64,000 nt of DNA, from assembly GCF_030247185.1 (NCBI RefSeq), contig NC_080571.1, forward strand, positions 68,982,172 to 69,046,171. The letters are read 5' to 3'. This stretch comes from Malaya genurostris (taxonomy: Eukaryota > Arthropoda > Insecta > Diptera > Culicidae). The notes under the pieces were generated by a model. It saw nothing but the letters and a program-made list of their open reading frames with translations. It did not search any database and was not told where the DNA came from. This document shows, in pieces, positions 45,871-57,969 of this stretch. The position numbers were made by a program, and so were the translations under genes. How positions within the stretch are numbered: the stretch's first letter is position 1; each line of letters opens with the position of its first letter.

Positions 45871-46800
45871 TCAAACCGTCATACAAAATGATGATGCAAA
45901 ACCGGTACGTATCGGTACGTGCTGGTGCGGAAAAGGAAAACTTCACCGCCATTCGAATTAAGCACACAACGTGCTCTGTTCAGTTTCGTATAGCATGCAG
46001 CGTTACCATATTTAAATCTATATTTTTCAAAAGAATAATTTGAAAATCTGTATCATTATTCTGTATTGAAAATCTGTACATGAAAATGATAAGAAATTGA
46101 AGTACAACTCAGTGAAAAAGCTATTCAATCGAATCTGAAAATGACAGCTACTTTTTGATTAGAGGTAGCGTTCATTGTAATGTAATTGGCAATCATTCCA
46201 TTTTACTATCCTGCATTATGACCAATGCCCACATCTTTCAACTTTATCAGAAAAAAATGAATATCTTTTACAATATTTCATCATACATTGGTTATTGAAA
46301 TTTTGTTGTATAACTTTGCCAGGAGAGAATAAACTATGCACAACCTTCAACAAAATTATGGAATTTTAAATATTTTACAATAATTCCAAATAAAGTTTGC
46401 ATAAAAAAATAATTCGAAACAGGCTATGATCCAAAACTGTTTTTATGGGTGTTGTCATAAAAACGCTTTGTATATTCGAAACGGTGCGACCTAGACTTTT
46501 GGTGTTCTTGACAAAGTAAATTATTTTCAATAGTTCCGGAGCTTTGCAGAAAAAAGCATATTAGTATCTCTTCAGGAAAGAAAAGTTATGGCTATATTTT
46601 TAGTCAAGTTGTGGTACGTATTTGTGAATAATTTCTCAAAAGCAAGTAAAGCCTGCTTCATTTAGAATTGGAACAAACTTTTGCTCATATTGTGGCGCTC
46701 CTGGTGGACGGATTTGGAAGTTCTTGGCGCCCACGTGTCGGGAATTTTGTCAGCTTCACATATGATTTTTGACATTCCGCAAATCGACTGTACTTTGTGA
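45870..46800. other. Unassigned AT-rich stretch
   Basis: No gene. An AATCTGTA-rich segment at 46,010-46,085 resembles one at 37,060-37,110. Confidence 0.4.
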
Positions 46801-46809
46801 ACAATCAAC

Positions 46810-47600
46810 ATGGAAGCCGAAAGAAGGGAAAAAATTGTGCACAGTTATTTGGAAAATCCATTGTGGTCTGCGTCTAGGCTAGCTAAATAGCTAAAATTGC
46901 CCAGAAATACCGTATGGCGCGTCATCAAACGGTATAAGGAAACATTGACGACGATTCGGAAGCCTCAAGCCAATCGTCGGAGTGGAACTGTCGACCGGAA
47001 ACTGCGTGGTAAGATATTGAAGACGATTAAGAGGAATTCTAATCTGTCGGACCGTGATTTGGCCAGAAAATTCGGTGCTGCCCATAGTACCGTGAGGAGA
47101 ACTCGACTCCGGGAAGGAATCAAGTCGTATCGAGCTAGCAAACAGCCAAATCGGACCATAAAACAGAATAGTGTGGTCAAAATTCGTGCTCGGAAACTAT
47201 ATGACCAGGTGCTGGCCAAGTTCGACGGGTGTCTTCTGATGGACGATGAAACCTACGGCAAGGCTGACTTCGGGCAAATCCCAGGTCAAAAATTTTACTT
47301 GGCAACGGCTCGGGTGGATGTTCCAGCCAAATTTAAATTTGTTTTTGCCGACAAATTTGCAAGAAAATTTATGATTTGGCAGGGCATTTGCAGCTGTGGC
47401 AAAAAAAACGAAAGTTTTCGTTACAAATAAGACAATGACATCGGCACAATACCAAAAAAAATGTCTCCAAAAACGAATTTTGCCGTTCATTCAGGCAATT
47501 GTACTTGTTCCAATTCTATCTGAAGCAAGCTTTACATGCATTAAAAGAACGTTTTCGGCAGATACTGAATTTATCGTTTTGAACCACTGTGCGATGCACT
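46810..47600 (+). pseudogene. Mariner-related (ITm) transposase pseudogene
   Basis: Starts MEAERREKIVHSYLENP, then one stop (TAG, 46,888-46,890), then LPRNTVWRVIKRYKETLTT. A second DNA-binding helix reads DRDLARKFGAAHSTVRR. The first catalytic block is CLLMDDETYGKADF, followed by GRKFMIWQG-like KFARKFMIWQGICSCGKK. A frameshift follows (about 47,400), then KRILPFIQA. The part that should hold the second Asp and the last acidic residue is missing. Related to but distinct from the DD37E elements. Termini were not found. Confidence 0.85.
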
Positions 47601-47619
47601 GAAACAAAAGGCTAGTGTC

Positions 47620-48470
47620 TTAAATATAATACTTCGACAATAAAATTAACGAAAATGCATGTTAAAGTTCGAGAGTGTTTCAAGATGAATTAGCTGGAAC
47701 CAGAGCCGGTGAAACATATCAAGCCCAGGTGGGTAATTATTCGTACCGGGGAGAACGACCCACTATTCTGAAGTAATATTTAGTCGATTTTTAAATAATA
47801 TTTAGTTTCGATATAACTTTGCATGAGACGCGTAAATTCGAAGCTTGAAGCAATTTTCAATATTTTGTTGTAAAACAAAATTGCGCGTTTAAGGGTTGAA
47901 ATTCGTTGGGGTTCGTGGTGAAAGATGTCTCGCATGAATCGAAAGCAATGTCTTGGCATTACATTCCTTCTGTGTAATTTGGCCTTTCTGTTTCAACAGA
48001 CTTCGCAGCCGATTCTTAGCATACAGAATCATTTTATGGCTTGTACTACGATCCTACTGACACACTATGAATCATTCCACGTCGTCCATATGAAAACGGG
48101 CGAATCGAAAGGTGCACAAAACAAATCCAGCCGCTGATGTGCATAGCACATTGTTAAAAAAAAAGTCCCGGGACCGACTGAGACGACGTTTATAATGTCA
48201 AACTATCATCATCGGTCAGAAGACAAGTGTCAAATTTTCACGCCAATCGCACCACAAACACTAAACTTTCCGACATATAAGTGACGTTACTTTTTGATTT
48301 ACGAAAATTTAAAAATAACGAATTCCGTTTATTGATAAAACATTGCTTCCTATAAGGAAAAACCGGGCAAGTCCAGAAATGGTTTAAGAAATGTAACCCG
48401 CACTCAGATTTGTGGTATTCTGATTTTAATCTGACCAAATTAAGCAGTCATTCGGAAAAATTGTGAGCAA
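47620..48470. other. Unassigned stretch
   Basis: No gene or element recognised. The open frames at 47,925-48,137 and 48,238-48,438 have no known product. Confidence 0.4.
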
Positions 48471-48483
48471 GTTTTGATAATCG

Positions 48484-48850
48484 TGATGGATGAACACAAA
48501 ATCAAAGTCCGACTGAACTGGAAGTGCTTTTACGATCGTATGCGAAAATCTGGGCATGAAAAAAATCTTTTCCAAATAGGTGCCTCGTTCGCTCACAATC
48601 TATCAAAAGCAACAACGCATCAACAATCCAGAGAGCTGGTCGGCACTGTTTCGTCGCAATAAAAAGGATTTCTTGCGTTGGTATGAAACAGTGGACGAAA
48701 CATGGATCTATCTTTTTTATCCGGAGTTGTTTCAACATTTAGACGGGAAAAACGCAACAGGTAGCTGCAACAAGTATGGCGTCAGTTTTTAGATGCTTGA
48801 GGTATAATTAACGTCGACTATTTTGAAAAGGAAGTACCAACAAAAGTTTT
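48484..48850 (+). pseudogene. Mariner transposase fragment (middle region)
   Basis: Frame-broken sequence includes NLSKKQQRINNPESWS-like text, LFRRNKKDFLRWYETVDETW and a following YPELFQHLDGKNATGSC. FLRxYxTxDETW is the region of the first catalytic Asp in mariner transposases, and the Asp is kept. The rest is not recoverable by eye. Confidence 0.75.
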
Positions 48851-49009
48851 TAGTAATTAATGCGTTAGGAGTTAATAATGCGTTTGAAGTATGGAAGCAG
48901 TACTACCCACCGTACCAACCTTTTTCGCCGGCCCTGGCTAAAACCATAAACCAGAAGAGATATCAAGAAAAACCACCGCTTTGCTTCTCGTTGTTGGAGA
49001 ACTAAAACC

Positions 49010-51050
49010 ACTCGTAGTCGACAGGGGCATTTTTCGGATTTGTGAAAAAAAACCGCAACCTCTATCTCAACTTTTGGTTTCAATTCAGAAGGAAGGAATT
49101 TTATTTAGTATAGCATTTTTGGTTTTTTCAAGTTCTGACCAAACAGATTGCGTTAATTTAGAGAATGGAGTTTTACGATAATCTTTGGCATTATTATCCT
49201 TTGGACATGTTAGTGAACGAATGTTGAGCAAATCTTAACGCCCTGGGAGCGTATTACTATAAAATTGATTGTATTTGGATTTGATTGAACGTGATTATCG
49301 GATTCTGCAAACGCCATTCTGTGGCTTTGTTCAGTTTATGTTTGTTTGTTTTTATATTATTTTTTTTCTTCTTCAAATTGATCGACTTTCTAAGGTATTA
49401 AAATAGTCACAACGGTTTGATTGAGTAGTTTATTTTCTTTTTCTTCTTTTCTATATGTGTTTGTTTGTTTGATCTATTTGAAAATGGGGTTAAAGGTTCC
49501 AATGTTTGTCACTTTGGTAGCTGCAAATGTTTTTTTTTTTTTGTTTTGCTTATGTTAAATATGCTACAAGATTTCATAAAAATATGTTTTTCCGCACACT
49601 GTGCCTAAACTATGCTTGTTTTTTTTCTCGATTAACATTTCAACAGATAGTTAGTTAACAGGTAAAAGGGACCCTCGTGGTTTCTGTTATGGATTGTTTT
49701 GAATCAGTCCAACGGATTCGATACGATAAATAGGAGTGCTGTTTTAGCTAAAGTATTACTTATCAGAGCTTGTTCGGATATTTATATTATCTGAGTTTGG
49801 TACAAACATAGTTACGGGTTATTACATCACAATCGGTTTCGGCGATCGACTTCAAGCTAAGCTCCTGTACTCAAATTTTTCTTCATGATTTAAATGCCTT
49901 CCCCTGTTACTGATTTCACTCGTGGAAAATTTGTATCGGCGGCAATTTTTCTTTCATTTGAGTGACACATTTCCAACTAACTAAACACTGTCACATCATC
50001 GTTATTTGCACAATAACCCAACAACCAACAGCCAACAGTGAGCGCGAAAAGTGATAGTAAAAAAATCGAAATATGATTACTTACTGTTCCGGTTTTTACT
50101 CGGTTCTGAAAGTCATAAGAAGGTTTGAAGTATGTTAACAGTTTTGTTTTGTTATTTTTTTATTTACCTTCGAAATTTATCACGTGTTTTTTTTTCTTCT
50201 ATATCTCTACTATATTGCCGATAATTTGATTTGACTTTCTGGCAAGACTAACAAACAGGTTAACATTAAATTTCGGTTTAGATTGTTTTTTTTTTTGGTA
50301 TATAATTCAAGTCGATTGGAGATATGTAGAGGTTAATTTGTTTGTATATGGAAAAATGCTCTACTAATCACCCGAACATCATACGTATGACTACGGTTGT
50401 ACATCTTTAATTTTTCTGCCCTTTTTCGGCTGCAAGTTCCAAAGTCGGGTGGTTTTTCCCCTTCCCCTACACACACACATTCAATTGTGTTTCTACTTGT
50501 CTTTACGGGTGTGTTTGTGTTTGTTTTTCCCACCAAAAACGCTTCAGTTTTTATTTATCATCTAGAACAAATATTCATAAGTGACGTTGCGTTATGACCA
50601 GCATAACTCGTTACTGCTTAATTTGATTTTACAAGAAAACATACTTCTAGAACATTTCTCTTAGTAGATTTATTATTTTAATTGAGTTACTCGTGTACAT
50701 TCAAAGGCATAGGAGGAGATTTGTGTTAATTTGTGTATCTTCTTTATAGTAAATATGATGCATTATTTGAATCTTGATTAGCTGCAAAATTTACCTTTAT
50801 ACGTATCTGTCATTATGCATTTCAAGATTTTTGTTTTTTTCTTTCAAACAGGATTAGGAAAAGATGAGAAAATTCTGTACTACAATATTTCTCTGGACTG
50901 GAAAAAAGCAACTTTCCAATGCATCCATCCATTCGTATATCTGGAAATACAAGACCATAATAGCATATTAGAGTATATACATTTAGAAGAATTGATGTGA
51001 AATTAAAATAGATAAATATGACATAAACGATAAACTAAGTAACGTTCATA
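49010..51050. other. T-rich unique-looking stretch
   Basis: Many T runs and TTTGTTTG motifs (49,320-50,560) and no repeats of this window. It could be an intron or a 3' untranslated region on the minus strand. A 62-codon frame at 50,815-51,000 is preceded by a splice-acceptor-like TTTTTCTTTCAAACAG. No coding function was recognised. Confidence 0.35.
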
Positions 51051-51051
51051 C

Positions 51052-51145
51052 TTTATGTTTCGTCTTTGACATGTTAGAGCTAAACAGTTTATGTTGTACT
51101 GTCAGACCACTCAGCAGTTCATCATAAACCGCTACAGCGAAGTAT
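51052..51145 (-). ncRNA. Decayed hammerhead ribozyme relic
   Basis: On the minus strand helix II (GTC-AAA-GAC) and GAAAC are intact, and helix I still pairs (GCGGTTTATG with CATAAACTGT). The core strand reads CTAACAT instead of CTGATGA, and the cleavage-site strand is altered (TACTTCGCTG). The copy is therefore inactive. It is the same family as 7,857-7,945 with a different helix I sequence. Confidence 0.7.
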
Positions 51146-51195
51146 GCCCGGTTTCCGTCTAGTCAGTTGGACTTACTCTTCATGTGGTTTTAAAA

Positions 51196-51269
51196 TGCAG
51201 GGTAGTTTAATTGGTAAAACAATTTCTCCGCTTTAGGAGTTAGCTGCGGATTCGAGTCCCGTCTCTGCG
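51196..51269 (+). pseudogene. tRNA-like sequence, probable tRNA pseudogene
   Basis: 74 nt. The acceptor arm TGCAGGG pairs fully with CTCTGCG (two wobbles). The D stem GTTT/AAAC pairs around AATTGGTA. The T arm has the TTCGAGT loop with four of five pairs. The anticodon arm is abnormal: CTCC and GGAG enclose only six bases, and the arm plus variable loop is two bases too long. No anticodon can be assigned. No flanking repeat was seen. Confidence 0.45.
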
Positions 51270-51429
51270 GTAACGTTTTCGCGGTTTTTCTGTTACATAA
51301 TTACACTCGCATGTCACTTTTTCAATCCACTCCCCCGTTAGATACTGATCATATCTAGAAAGCGTTGCATACGATAGTTTTCTTAAATTGAGGGTTACAA
51401 ATCGCATGCATTATTTTGTGGAAATTATG

Positions 51430-54258
51430 AATGTTAAAAACCGTTACGACTCTTGCGGTAAACGAGTTACGATGCGTTACGTTTAAGGAAGTTATTGTCG
51501 TTACGAAGTGTTATACACGTCGTTCTTTTGTAAGTTATAGTTGTTACAAAGCATTAAATGCGTTACTTTTTAGTAACTTATAAATGTTACGATGCGTTTC
51601 ATGTTTTACTTTTTTATGAGTTATAGGCTTTTAAGGCGTTACATGAGTTACTATTAAGTAAGTTACAAGCGTTACGAAGCGTTACAAACGTGACTGTTTT
51701 GTAAGTTACAGGCGTAACGAAGCATTACATGCGTTTCATTTTTGAGTAATAGGCGTTACGAAACATGAAATGCGTTACATTTTAGTAAGTCATAAGCGTT
51801 ACGAAACGTTATTTTTGGAAATTTTAAGGCGTTACGAAGCGTTATTTGCGTTGCCTTTAGTTAGTTATAAACGTTACGAAGCGTAACATGCGTCACTTTT
51901 TACTAAGTTATTGGTGTTACGAAGCGTTACATGCGTTACGTTTTTGTAAGTTATAAGCGTAACGAAGCGTAACATGCGTTACTTTTTTGTAAGTTATAAC
52001 GTTATAGGCGTTTCGAAATGTTACACGCTTTACTTTTTGGTATGTTGTAGGCATTACGAAGCGTTACATGCGTTACTTTTTTGTGAACTATGACGTTACG
52101 GAGCGCAACAAACGTTAGTCATTTGCAGGTTACAGAGATCAATTTTTTATAAATTGTGGGTGTTACGAAGCGCTAAATATGTTACTTGATTGTGAGTAAT
52201 AGGCGCTACGAAGCGTTGAATGCGTTAAATGCGTTAAATGCGTTAAATGCGTTACATTTCAGTAAGTTATAGTCGTTACGAAGTGTTGTATGCGTTACTG
52301 TTTTTTGTAAGCTATAGACGTTACGTTATGATTGTTACGAAGCGTTACTGTTGAGTAAGTTATAGACGTTATGGAGCATAACAAAGCGTTGCCCTTTTTT
52401 AAATTAAAAGTGTTTTGAAGCGTTACATGCGTAATAAGCATTACAAAGCGTTAAAGCGTTAAAAATATATTTTTGTAAGTTATAGGCATTACAGAACGTT
52501 ATGAAGCGTTACTTTTGGGAATTTAAAGGGTTTACGTAGCGTTATATGCGTTATTTTTTTAAATTTATGACGTTACGAAACTTTACAAGCGTTTTTCATT
52601 TGAATGTTACAAGCGTTTAATGCGTTATTATTTATAAATTTTGGGCGTTACGAATCGTTAAATCCGTTACTTTTGAGTAAGGTATAGGCGTTATGGAGTG
52701 TCACAAAGTGTTACTTTTTTGTTAGTTTAAGCTGTTATGAAGCGTTACATGTGTTACGTTTTTGTGAGTTATATACGTTACGAAGCGTTACATGCGTTAC
52801 ATTTTTGTGAATCATAAACGTTACGAAGCGTTAAATGCGTTACGTTTTCGTGAGTTATCGGAGTTACGGAGCGTTACTTGCGTAACATGTTACATGCGTT
52901 ACTTTTTAGTAAGTTACAGACGTTACGAACCGTTACATACGTTCTTTTTTATGAGTCATAAGCATATCAAGTGTATCAAGCGTTACTCATTTGAAAGCTA
53001 TAAGTGTTAAATGCGATATTTTTTTATATTTTGAGTAGTGCTACTTTTTGTGTATTACAGGCATTACGAAACGTTACATGTGTTACTCTGTATATGATTT
53101 TGGCGTTACGCCGCGTTACATGCATTAGTTTTTGTGAGATTTACTAGTTATTTACATGCGTTACTTTTTTATAATTTATTGGCGTTGAGACGCGTTACAT
53201 TACAGTAAGTTATAAACGTTACATGCGTAACTTTCTTGTAAACTATAGACGTTACGTTTTATGTGTTACGAAGCGTTACACGAGTTACTTTTTTGTGAGT
53301 TATAGGAGTTCCTAAGCTTACTGTTACAGTTTTGTGAGCCACAACCGTTAAGAGGCGTTACATTCATCCGTTATATATGTTACTTTTTGTAGGTTATAAA
53401 CCTTACGTTATATTTGTTACGAAGCGTTACATGCGTTACATTTTTGTGAATCATAAACGTTACGAAGCGTTAAATGCGTTACTATTTAGTAAGTTACAGG
53501 CGTTACGAAACGTTCTTTTTTATGAGCCATAAGCATTACGACACGTTACAAGCGTTACTTTTTGTGAGTCATGCGTTACGAAGAGTATCAAGCATTACTG
53601 ATTTGAAAGCTATAAGTGTTAAATGCGTTATTTTTTATAATTTGAGTAGCGTTACTTTTTGTAAATTACAGGCATTACGAAACGTTACGTGTGTTACCCT
53701 GTATAAGATTTTGGCGTAATGCCGCGTTATATGCATTAGTTTTTTGCGAGATTTAGGCGTTTCATGCGTTACTATTTGTAATTTACATGCGTTACTTTTT
53801 TGTAATTTATTGGCGTTAAGAAGCGTTACATTTTAGTAAGTAATAAACGTTACATGTGTAACTTCCTTTTAAACTATAGACGTTACGTTTTATGTATTGC
53901 GAAACTTTACATGCATTACTTTTTTGTGAGTTATAGGCGTTACTAAGCGCTACATACGTTACTTTTTTGCGTGTTTAAAGAATTATGAAGTGTTGCATGC
54001 GTTACTTTTTAGTAAGTCATAAACGTTACGAAGCGTTACATGCGTTACATTTTTGTAAGTTATAGACGTTACGATTTAGGTGTTACGACACGTTTTTTTG
54101 TAAATTAATAACAATACAAAGCGTTACATGGGTTAATTCATGTAAGTTATGACGTTATGGAGCGTCACTTGCGTTACTCGTGTTGATTTGCAAGGAATAC
54201 ATTTGTTGGTACGTTAGCGGCGTTATGAAGCATTACATTTGTTAAATAAGTATTGGTT
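51430..54258. repeat. GCGTTAC degenerate minisatellite
   Basis: About 2.8 kb of imperfect units near 43-50 bp of the form CGTTACGAAGCGTTACATGC, GTTACTTTTTTGTAAG, TTATAGG. Many units vary in length and carry substitutions. GTTAC is retained far more than the spacer. The array continues at 55,569-55,740 beyond a transposon. Open frames in it are artefacts. Confidence 0.92.
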
Positions 54259-54260
54259 TA

Positions 54261-55566
54261 AGGAGTGTATCGAAAAGTAGGTAGCAACAATAATTATTGA
54301 ATAAAAAAGCGAAAAACAACATATTTTGACATCAGTTTTCGATGTATAGTAGAAAATTTACATTTTTATGCATATCACTGATAATATTGAAGAAAATCCT
54401 AGTTTCTGTGAAACGCTCGCACTTTGGACTAGACATTCTTCATTAAATTCTGCACAGTTACTTTTGTGACTTTCCTGGTGGCAGCTGTCCAGTTTTTTTT
54501 AACTTCTGCTTGTTTTGGGACACTGTACCTTCCTTCCGAAAGTGCCGCTTGACAATTGCTCAATACCTTTCAATTGGCCGAAAATCCGGGCAGTTCGGTG
54601 GGTTGATGTCCTTTTCCACGAACTGTACATTATTTTTTGACAACCACTGTAGAACGGAGTTGGCGTAGTGGGCTGAAACCAAATCCGGCCAGAAGGAAGG
54701 AGGAGCCTTATACTTTCTGTACAGTGGCAGCATTCTCTTCTTCGAACATTCTTCCTCGTACACCTTTGCCTTAATTGTGCCCTTCGTGAAGAAAATCGAC
54801 GACTGCAAACCACAGGTACAAATTGCTTGCCAGACCAGATTTACAATTCTGCCCAAACTTTTCCATCGCCACCGTGGTGTCAGCGTCGTCCAGGTCCTGG
54901 TACACCGATTTCGTATAATATTGCGGTCCGGGCAGAGCTCGAGATTCTTCCTTGGCGTAGGTTTCGTCGTCGATCAGGATGCATCCGTCTTTATTCTGTA
55001 GAATCCGGTTATACAGTTTTCGCGCTCTTGTTTTGGCCTGAATTTGCTGTACCAGGGATTTTTTCGGCACCTTCTGTTTCTTGTACGTTTTCAGGGAGTT
55101 CCGAACATTGATCCGTTGAATTAACCCGATGCTTGTGTTGAACTGCTTGGCCAAATCCCGCGTCGACGCCGATGGGTTTTTCCTGATGTACTCAACCACC
55201 TTTAAGTCCCGACCGGGCTGGCTGGGACCCGTTTTCCTACCGGATCGGGGCAAATCCTTCATGGAAAGGGTCTTACCGAACTTCTCGATAGTATTTTTGA
55301 CACTGATGTGGTGCACTTTCACCCGGTTTAGCAATTTCGTTGTACGTGACACCACTTTCTGAGCACCAAGTGTGCAGAATTTTCTTTCGCGTTTCCGGAT
55401 CAATTCGACTCATCATTGAAACGATAAACCGTACCGAAACCAATCGATTGCGCAGCTGTTATTGACATGTAAACAAATATGTCACCGCAAAACACGCTGC
55501 AAAAAATTAAGCCATTTCTGAGTAATAACTGTTTGAATGTTGCTAACTACTTATCGATACACTCCT
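54261..55566 (-). mobile_element. DD37E mariner-related element, copy 2, inside the minisatellite
   Basis: A 1,306-bp element. The terminal repeats begin AGGAGTGTATCGAAAAGTAG and end CTACTTATCGATACACTCCT. TA lies on both sides (54,259-54,260 and 55,567-55,568). Minisatellite sequence continues on either side, so the array predates the insertion. Confidence 0.93.
54429..55416 (-). pseudogene. DD37E transposase pseudogene, lightly damaged (ITmD37E-like)
   Basis: About 329 codons, near full length. The start at 55,416 gives MMSRIDPETRKKILHTW. A 1-nt frameshift (about 55,330) leads to RVKVHHISVKNTIEKFGKTL. A second DNA-binding helix reads TRDLAKQFNTSIGLIQR. The first catalytic Asp is in CILIDDETYAKEE. 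A second 1-nt shift lies near 54,850. WPDLVSAHYANSVLQWL holds the second Asp, and 37 residues intervene before the Glu of RPIERY. The next codon, normally Trp, is TGA. The frame then runs AIVKRHFRKEG...NLMKNV to the true stop. Two frameshifts and one stop are the only clear defects, and the catalytic triad is intact. Confidence 0.92.
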
Positions 55567-55568
55567 TA

Positions 55569-55740
55569 GTAAGTTATAGGTTGTAAGTATTAGGTGTTAC
55601 AAAACGTTACATGTGTTACATTTTCAAAAAGTGCAAGCGTTACGAGGCGTTACATTTTTTACTCTTTTGTATATCTTGTGTGTTACGTGTGTAACTTTTT
55701 TTAAGTTATAGGTGTTAAAAAACGTTACAAGAGTTTTAGC
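55569..55740. repeat. GCGTTAC minisatellite, continuation
   Basis: Units continue (AGTAAGTTATAGG, AAACGTTACATGTG) up to a CATCCATCCATCCAT run at 55,741. Confidence 0.85.
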
Positions 55741-55979
55741 ATCCATCCATCCATATTGAAGAATAATTTATTTGCAGAATCTACTGGAAATGTAAAAATT
55801 AGGAAATGATTCGAAATGATTTGCAAGATGACATATCTCATCGAAACGAAAACTTGGATCTAATTTTGAAGGAAAATGAGCGTAAATATTATTGCAAGAA
55901 GATCCATAACGTTTATTTCTACATTTCTGAAATGGTCTTACTTCACATGAACGCACAGTACTATTATCTTTATTTTATT

Positions 55980-56115
55980 TCTGAGAAATTTATATGAGTT
56001 TCGTTTTTCGAATTTCAGACCACTACTTCCGGAACCTGAATCCGAAACCAGTATAGCCAAAGTAAATTTGCATGACCATCTACTAATATGACCTATAAAT
56101 TTAGAAGATATTTTC
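55980..56115 (-). repeat. Repeat family F1, fragment
   Basis: CTTCCGGAACCTGAATCC and CCAGTATAGCC are the inverse of the family block near 30,365-30,405. Confidence 0.5.
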
Positions 56116-57960
56116 CCTTCTCCACCAATCGGCTGTGCTACTCTATGCAGAGAATTGACGTCATTTAAAGTAGGAATGTAAGTCTCGTTCCAACTTGCAC
56201 CAATGGTTCTGTGCTGAAGTGTAAATAAACCACTGTCAAAGATGTTCGATTCCCAACACTGAAGGTGTGCTAGCGGCATATGAGAGAGCATATCAGCTTT
56301 CATAAATTCGAACTTTATTCTGCTCACGGAATTGTTTGAAAACAATAATTTGAAGTCATTTCAACCATTTCGTGACATTTTTTTTTATCTGACCAATCCG
56401 CCGACTGTCCGAAGTGGGTGACCAAAACTAATTTTTAGAATCGCATTTCATTTCAAAATAAACTGCTCATAAAACATTCTCGGTTCGATTACAAGGAGTG
56501 TTTCGGTAAAATAAACGGTGGGTCCAGATATTAAATGAACCAAGCTTTATTAAGCAACGAACTGAAGCCTTTTGCATTCTACTAGTTAATCTTCTTATTC
56601 AGGACGAATACCGGAACGGATTCCGTACGGAAAATTGCTCTAATAAATTTAGTTTTTCAAAATAATGTTCGAGTTGATTGCCGAAGAATCTCGAAGCTCG
56701 GAGCAAACATTCCACTGTCAAACCGGGTCCGGAAGTGTTTCGGTTAGATTAGAAAGTTTGACACTGTGAGACAACTTAATTGGATTCAACAACCTTCGCA
56801 CCCCGAAAGTACCCATACAGTCAAGTGTCAAAGCCTGTAGGGAGCTTCTGTTTCCGCATACGTGACGAGATTACTCAATGAGAATGTTGAGCCGGCATCG
56901 AGAGAAAAGTGGCATCGAAATCACAAACCACATCACAAACTGGGAGGGTCGTGTTAGATCCATACAAAGACGCAGACGGAGGAAATCAAGCAAATGTTTT
57001 CTTTTGCGTACAAAATCCTTCTAAGCTCTTCATGTTGACTCATTTGTTGGGTGATTGAGGTTCTCTATTTGCCGAAGTAAATCGAAGTCGTTGCTGGAAG
57101 AGGGTATCGATTCCCGGATCAATTTGCCGATGTACCGTCGAGCTGGAAAGTGCTGTACTCGTTGATCCAAATTAGCCAATTACTCTTGGAATGAATGGAA
57201 TGGAATTCCTCGGAGTTGTTTCTATTTGCTCTTCCGGGTATTTTCCTTTTAATTGAAACGGCAAATTCCGTGTTGTTTTCGAATGAGCGGAAGCGAATTG
57301 TAGAGAAAAATAAAACAGTCTCGTCTAATCAACCACTGCAGCCAATTTGACTCTGGATGGTGCTTTCGAATTTCACCATTTCTCATTTCCATCATATTGC
57401 ATCGCGGTGCAATGAAGGGGGAATGCAAAAACTATAAATCAAGTGCAATATCTCGTGTTCTTGTTTCGAATATCCGTGTTGTATTGTTTTTGTTTGAAAT
57501 TGCGTTGCATAGATATGATATTATATTTATCACATATTTCCACTCGATGCTCGGTAGTTTATTTTCAATGGAGCATGTTCCTGGTTTAATTTGCGCATTG
57601 GAACATCGACATTTATACGGGTAAAATTTATTCCATCTGTTATTCCGCCGCTCAAGTTAAACTATTTTTCACCGAAACAATACACGCAATTTAATTGCTC
57701 TGTCACATTTTACCTTTCTCTATAGAAAAGTAGCAGAATTACTAGAAACCCCTAGCTGCCACTTTTTATTACTGTAGTCTGTTTACCTACATTTACATTT
57801 TATATTATTCGTACTGTAACGCGCTCCTGCATCCAAACTAACATTCTATCACAGTAGGCATGCGAAGCAGTATCGCGTTAAAAAACATGTAGTAGGTAAT
57901 GTTAGAGAGATAACTGCAAGATTGACGTAGGACTGCTGTCGACAAGGGCATCACTTTAAA
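56116..57960. other. Unassigned, mostly unique-looking stretch
   Basis: No gene recognised. 56,470-57,400 is less AT-rich and free of the repeats of this window. A short F1 end (CCTTTCTCTATAGAAAAG) occurs at 57,713-57,730. Confidence 0.35.
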
Positions 57961-57969
57961 AACTTACAT

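Noticed and set aside
51430..54258. Telomeric repeat or coding repeats in the GTTAC array
   Set aside because: The unit is about 43-50 bp and degenerate, not a short telomere repeat. Open frames (for example 52,792-53,010) follow the repetition only.
55938..56345. 135-codon minus-strand frame
   Set aside because: It spans the junction of an F1 repeat fragment and unassigned sequence; no domain is visible.
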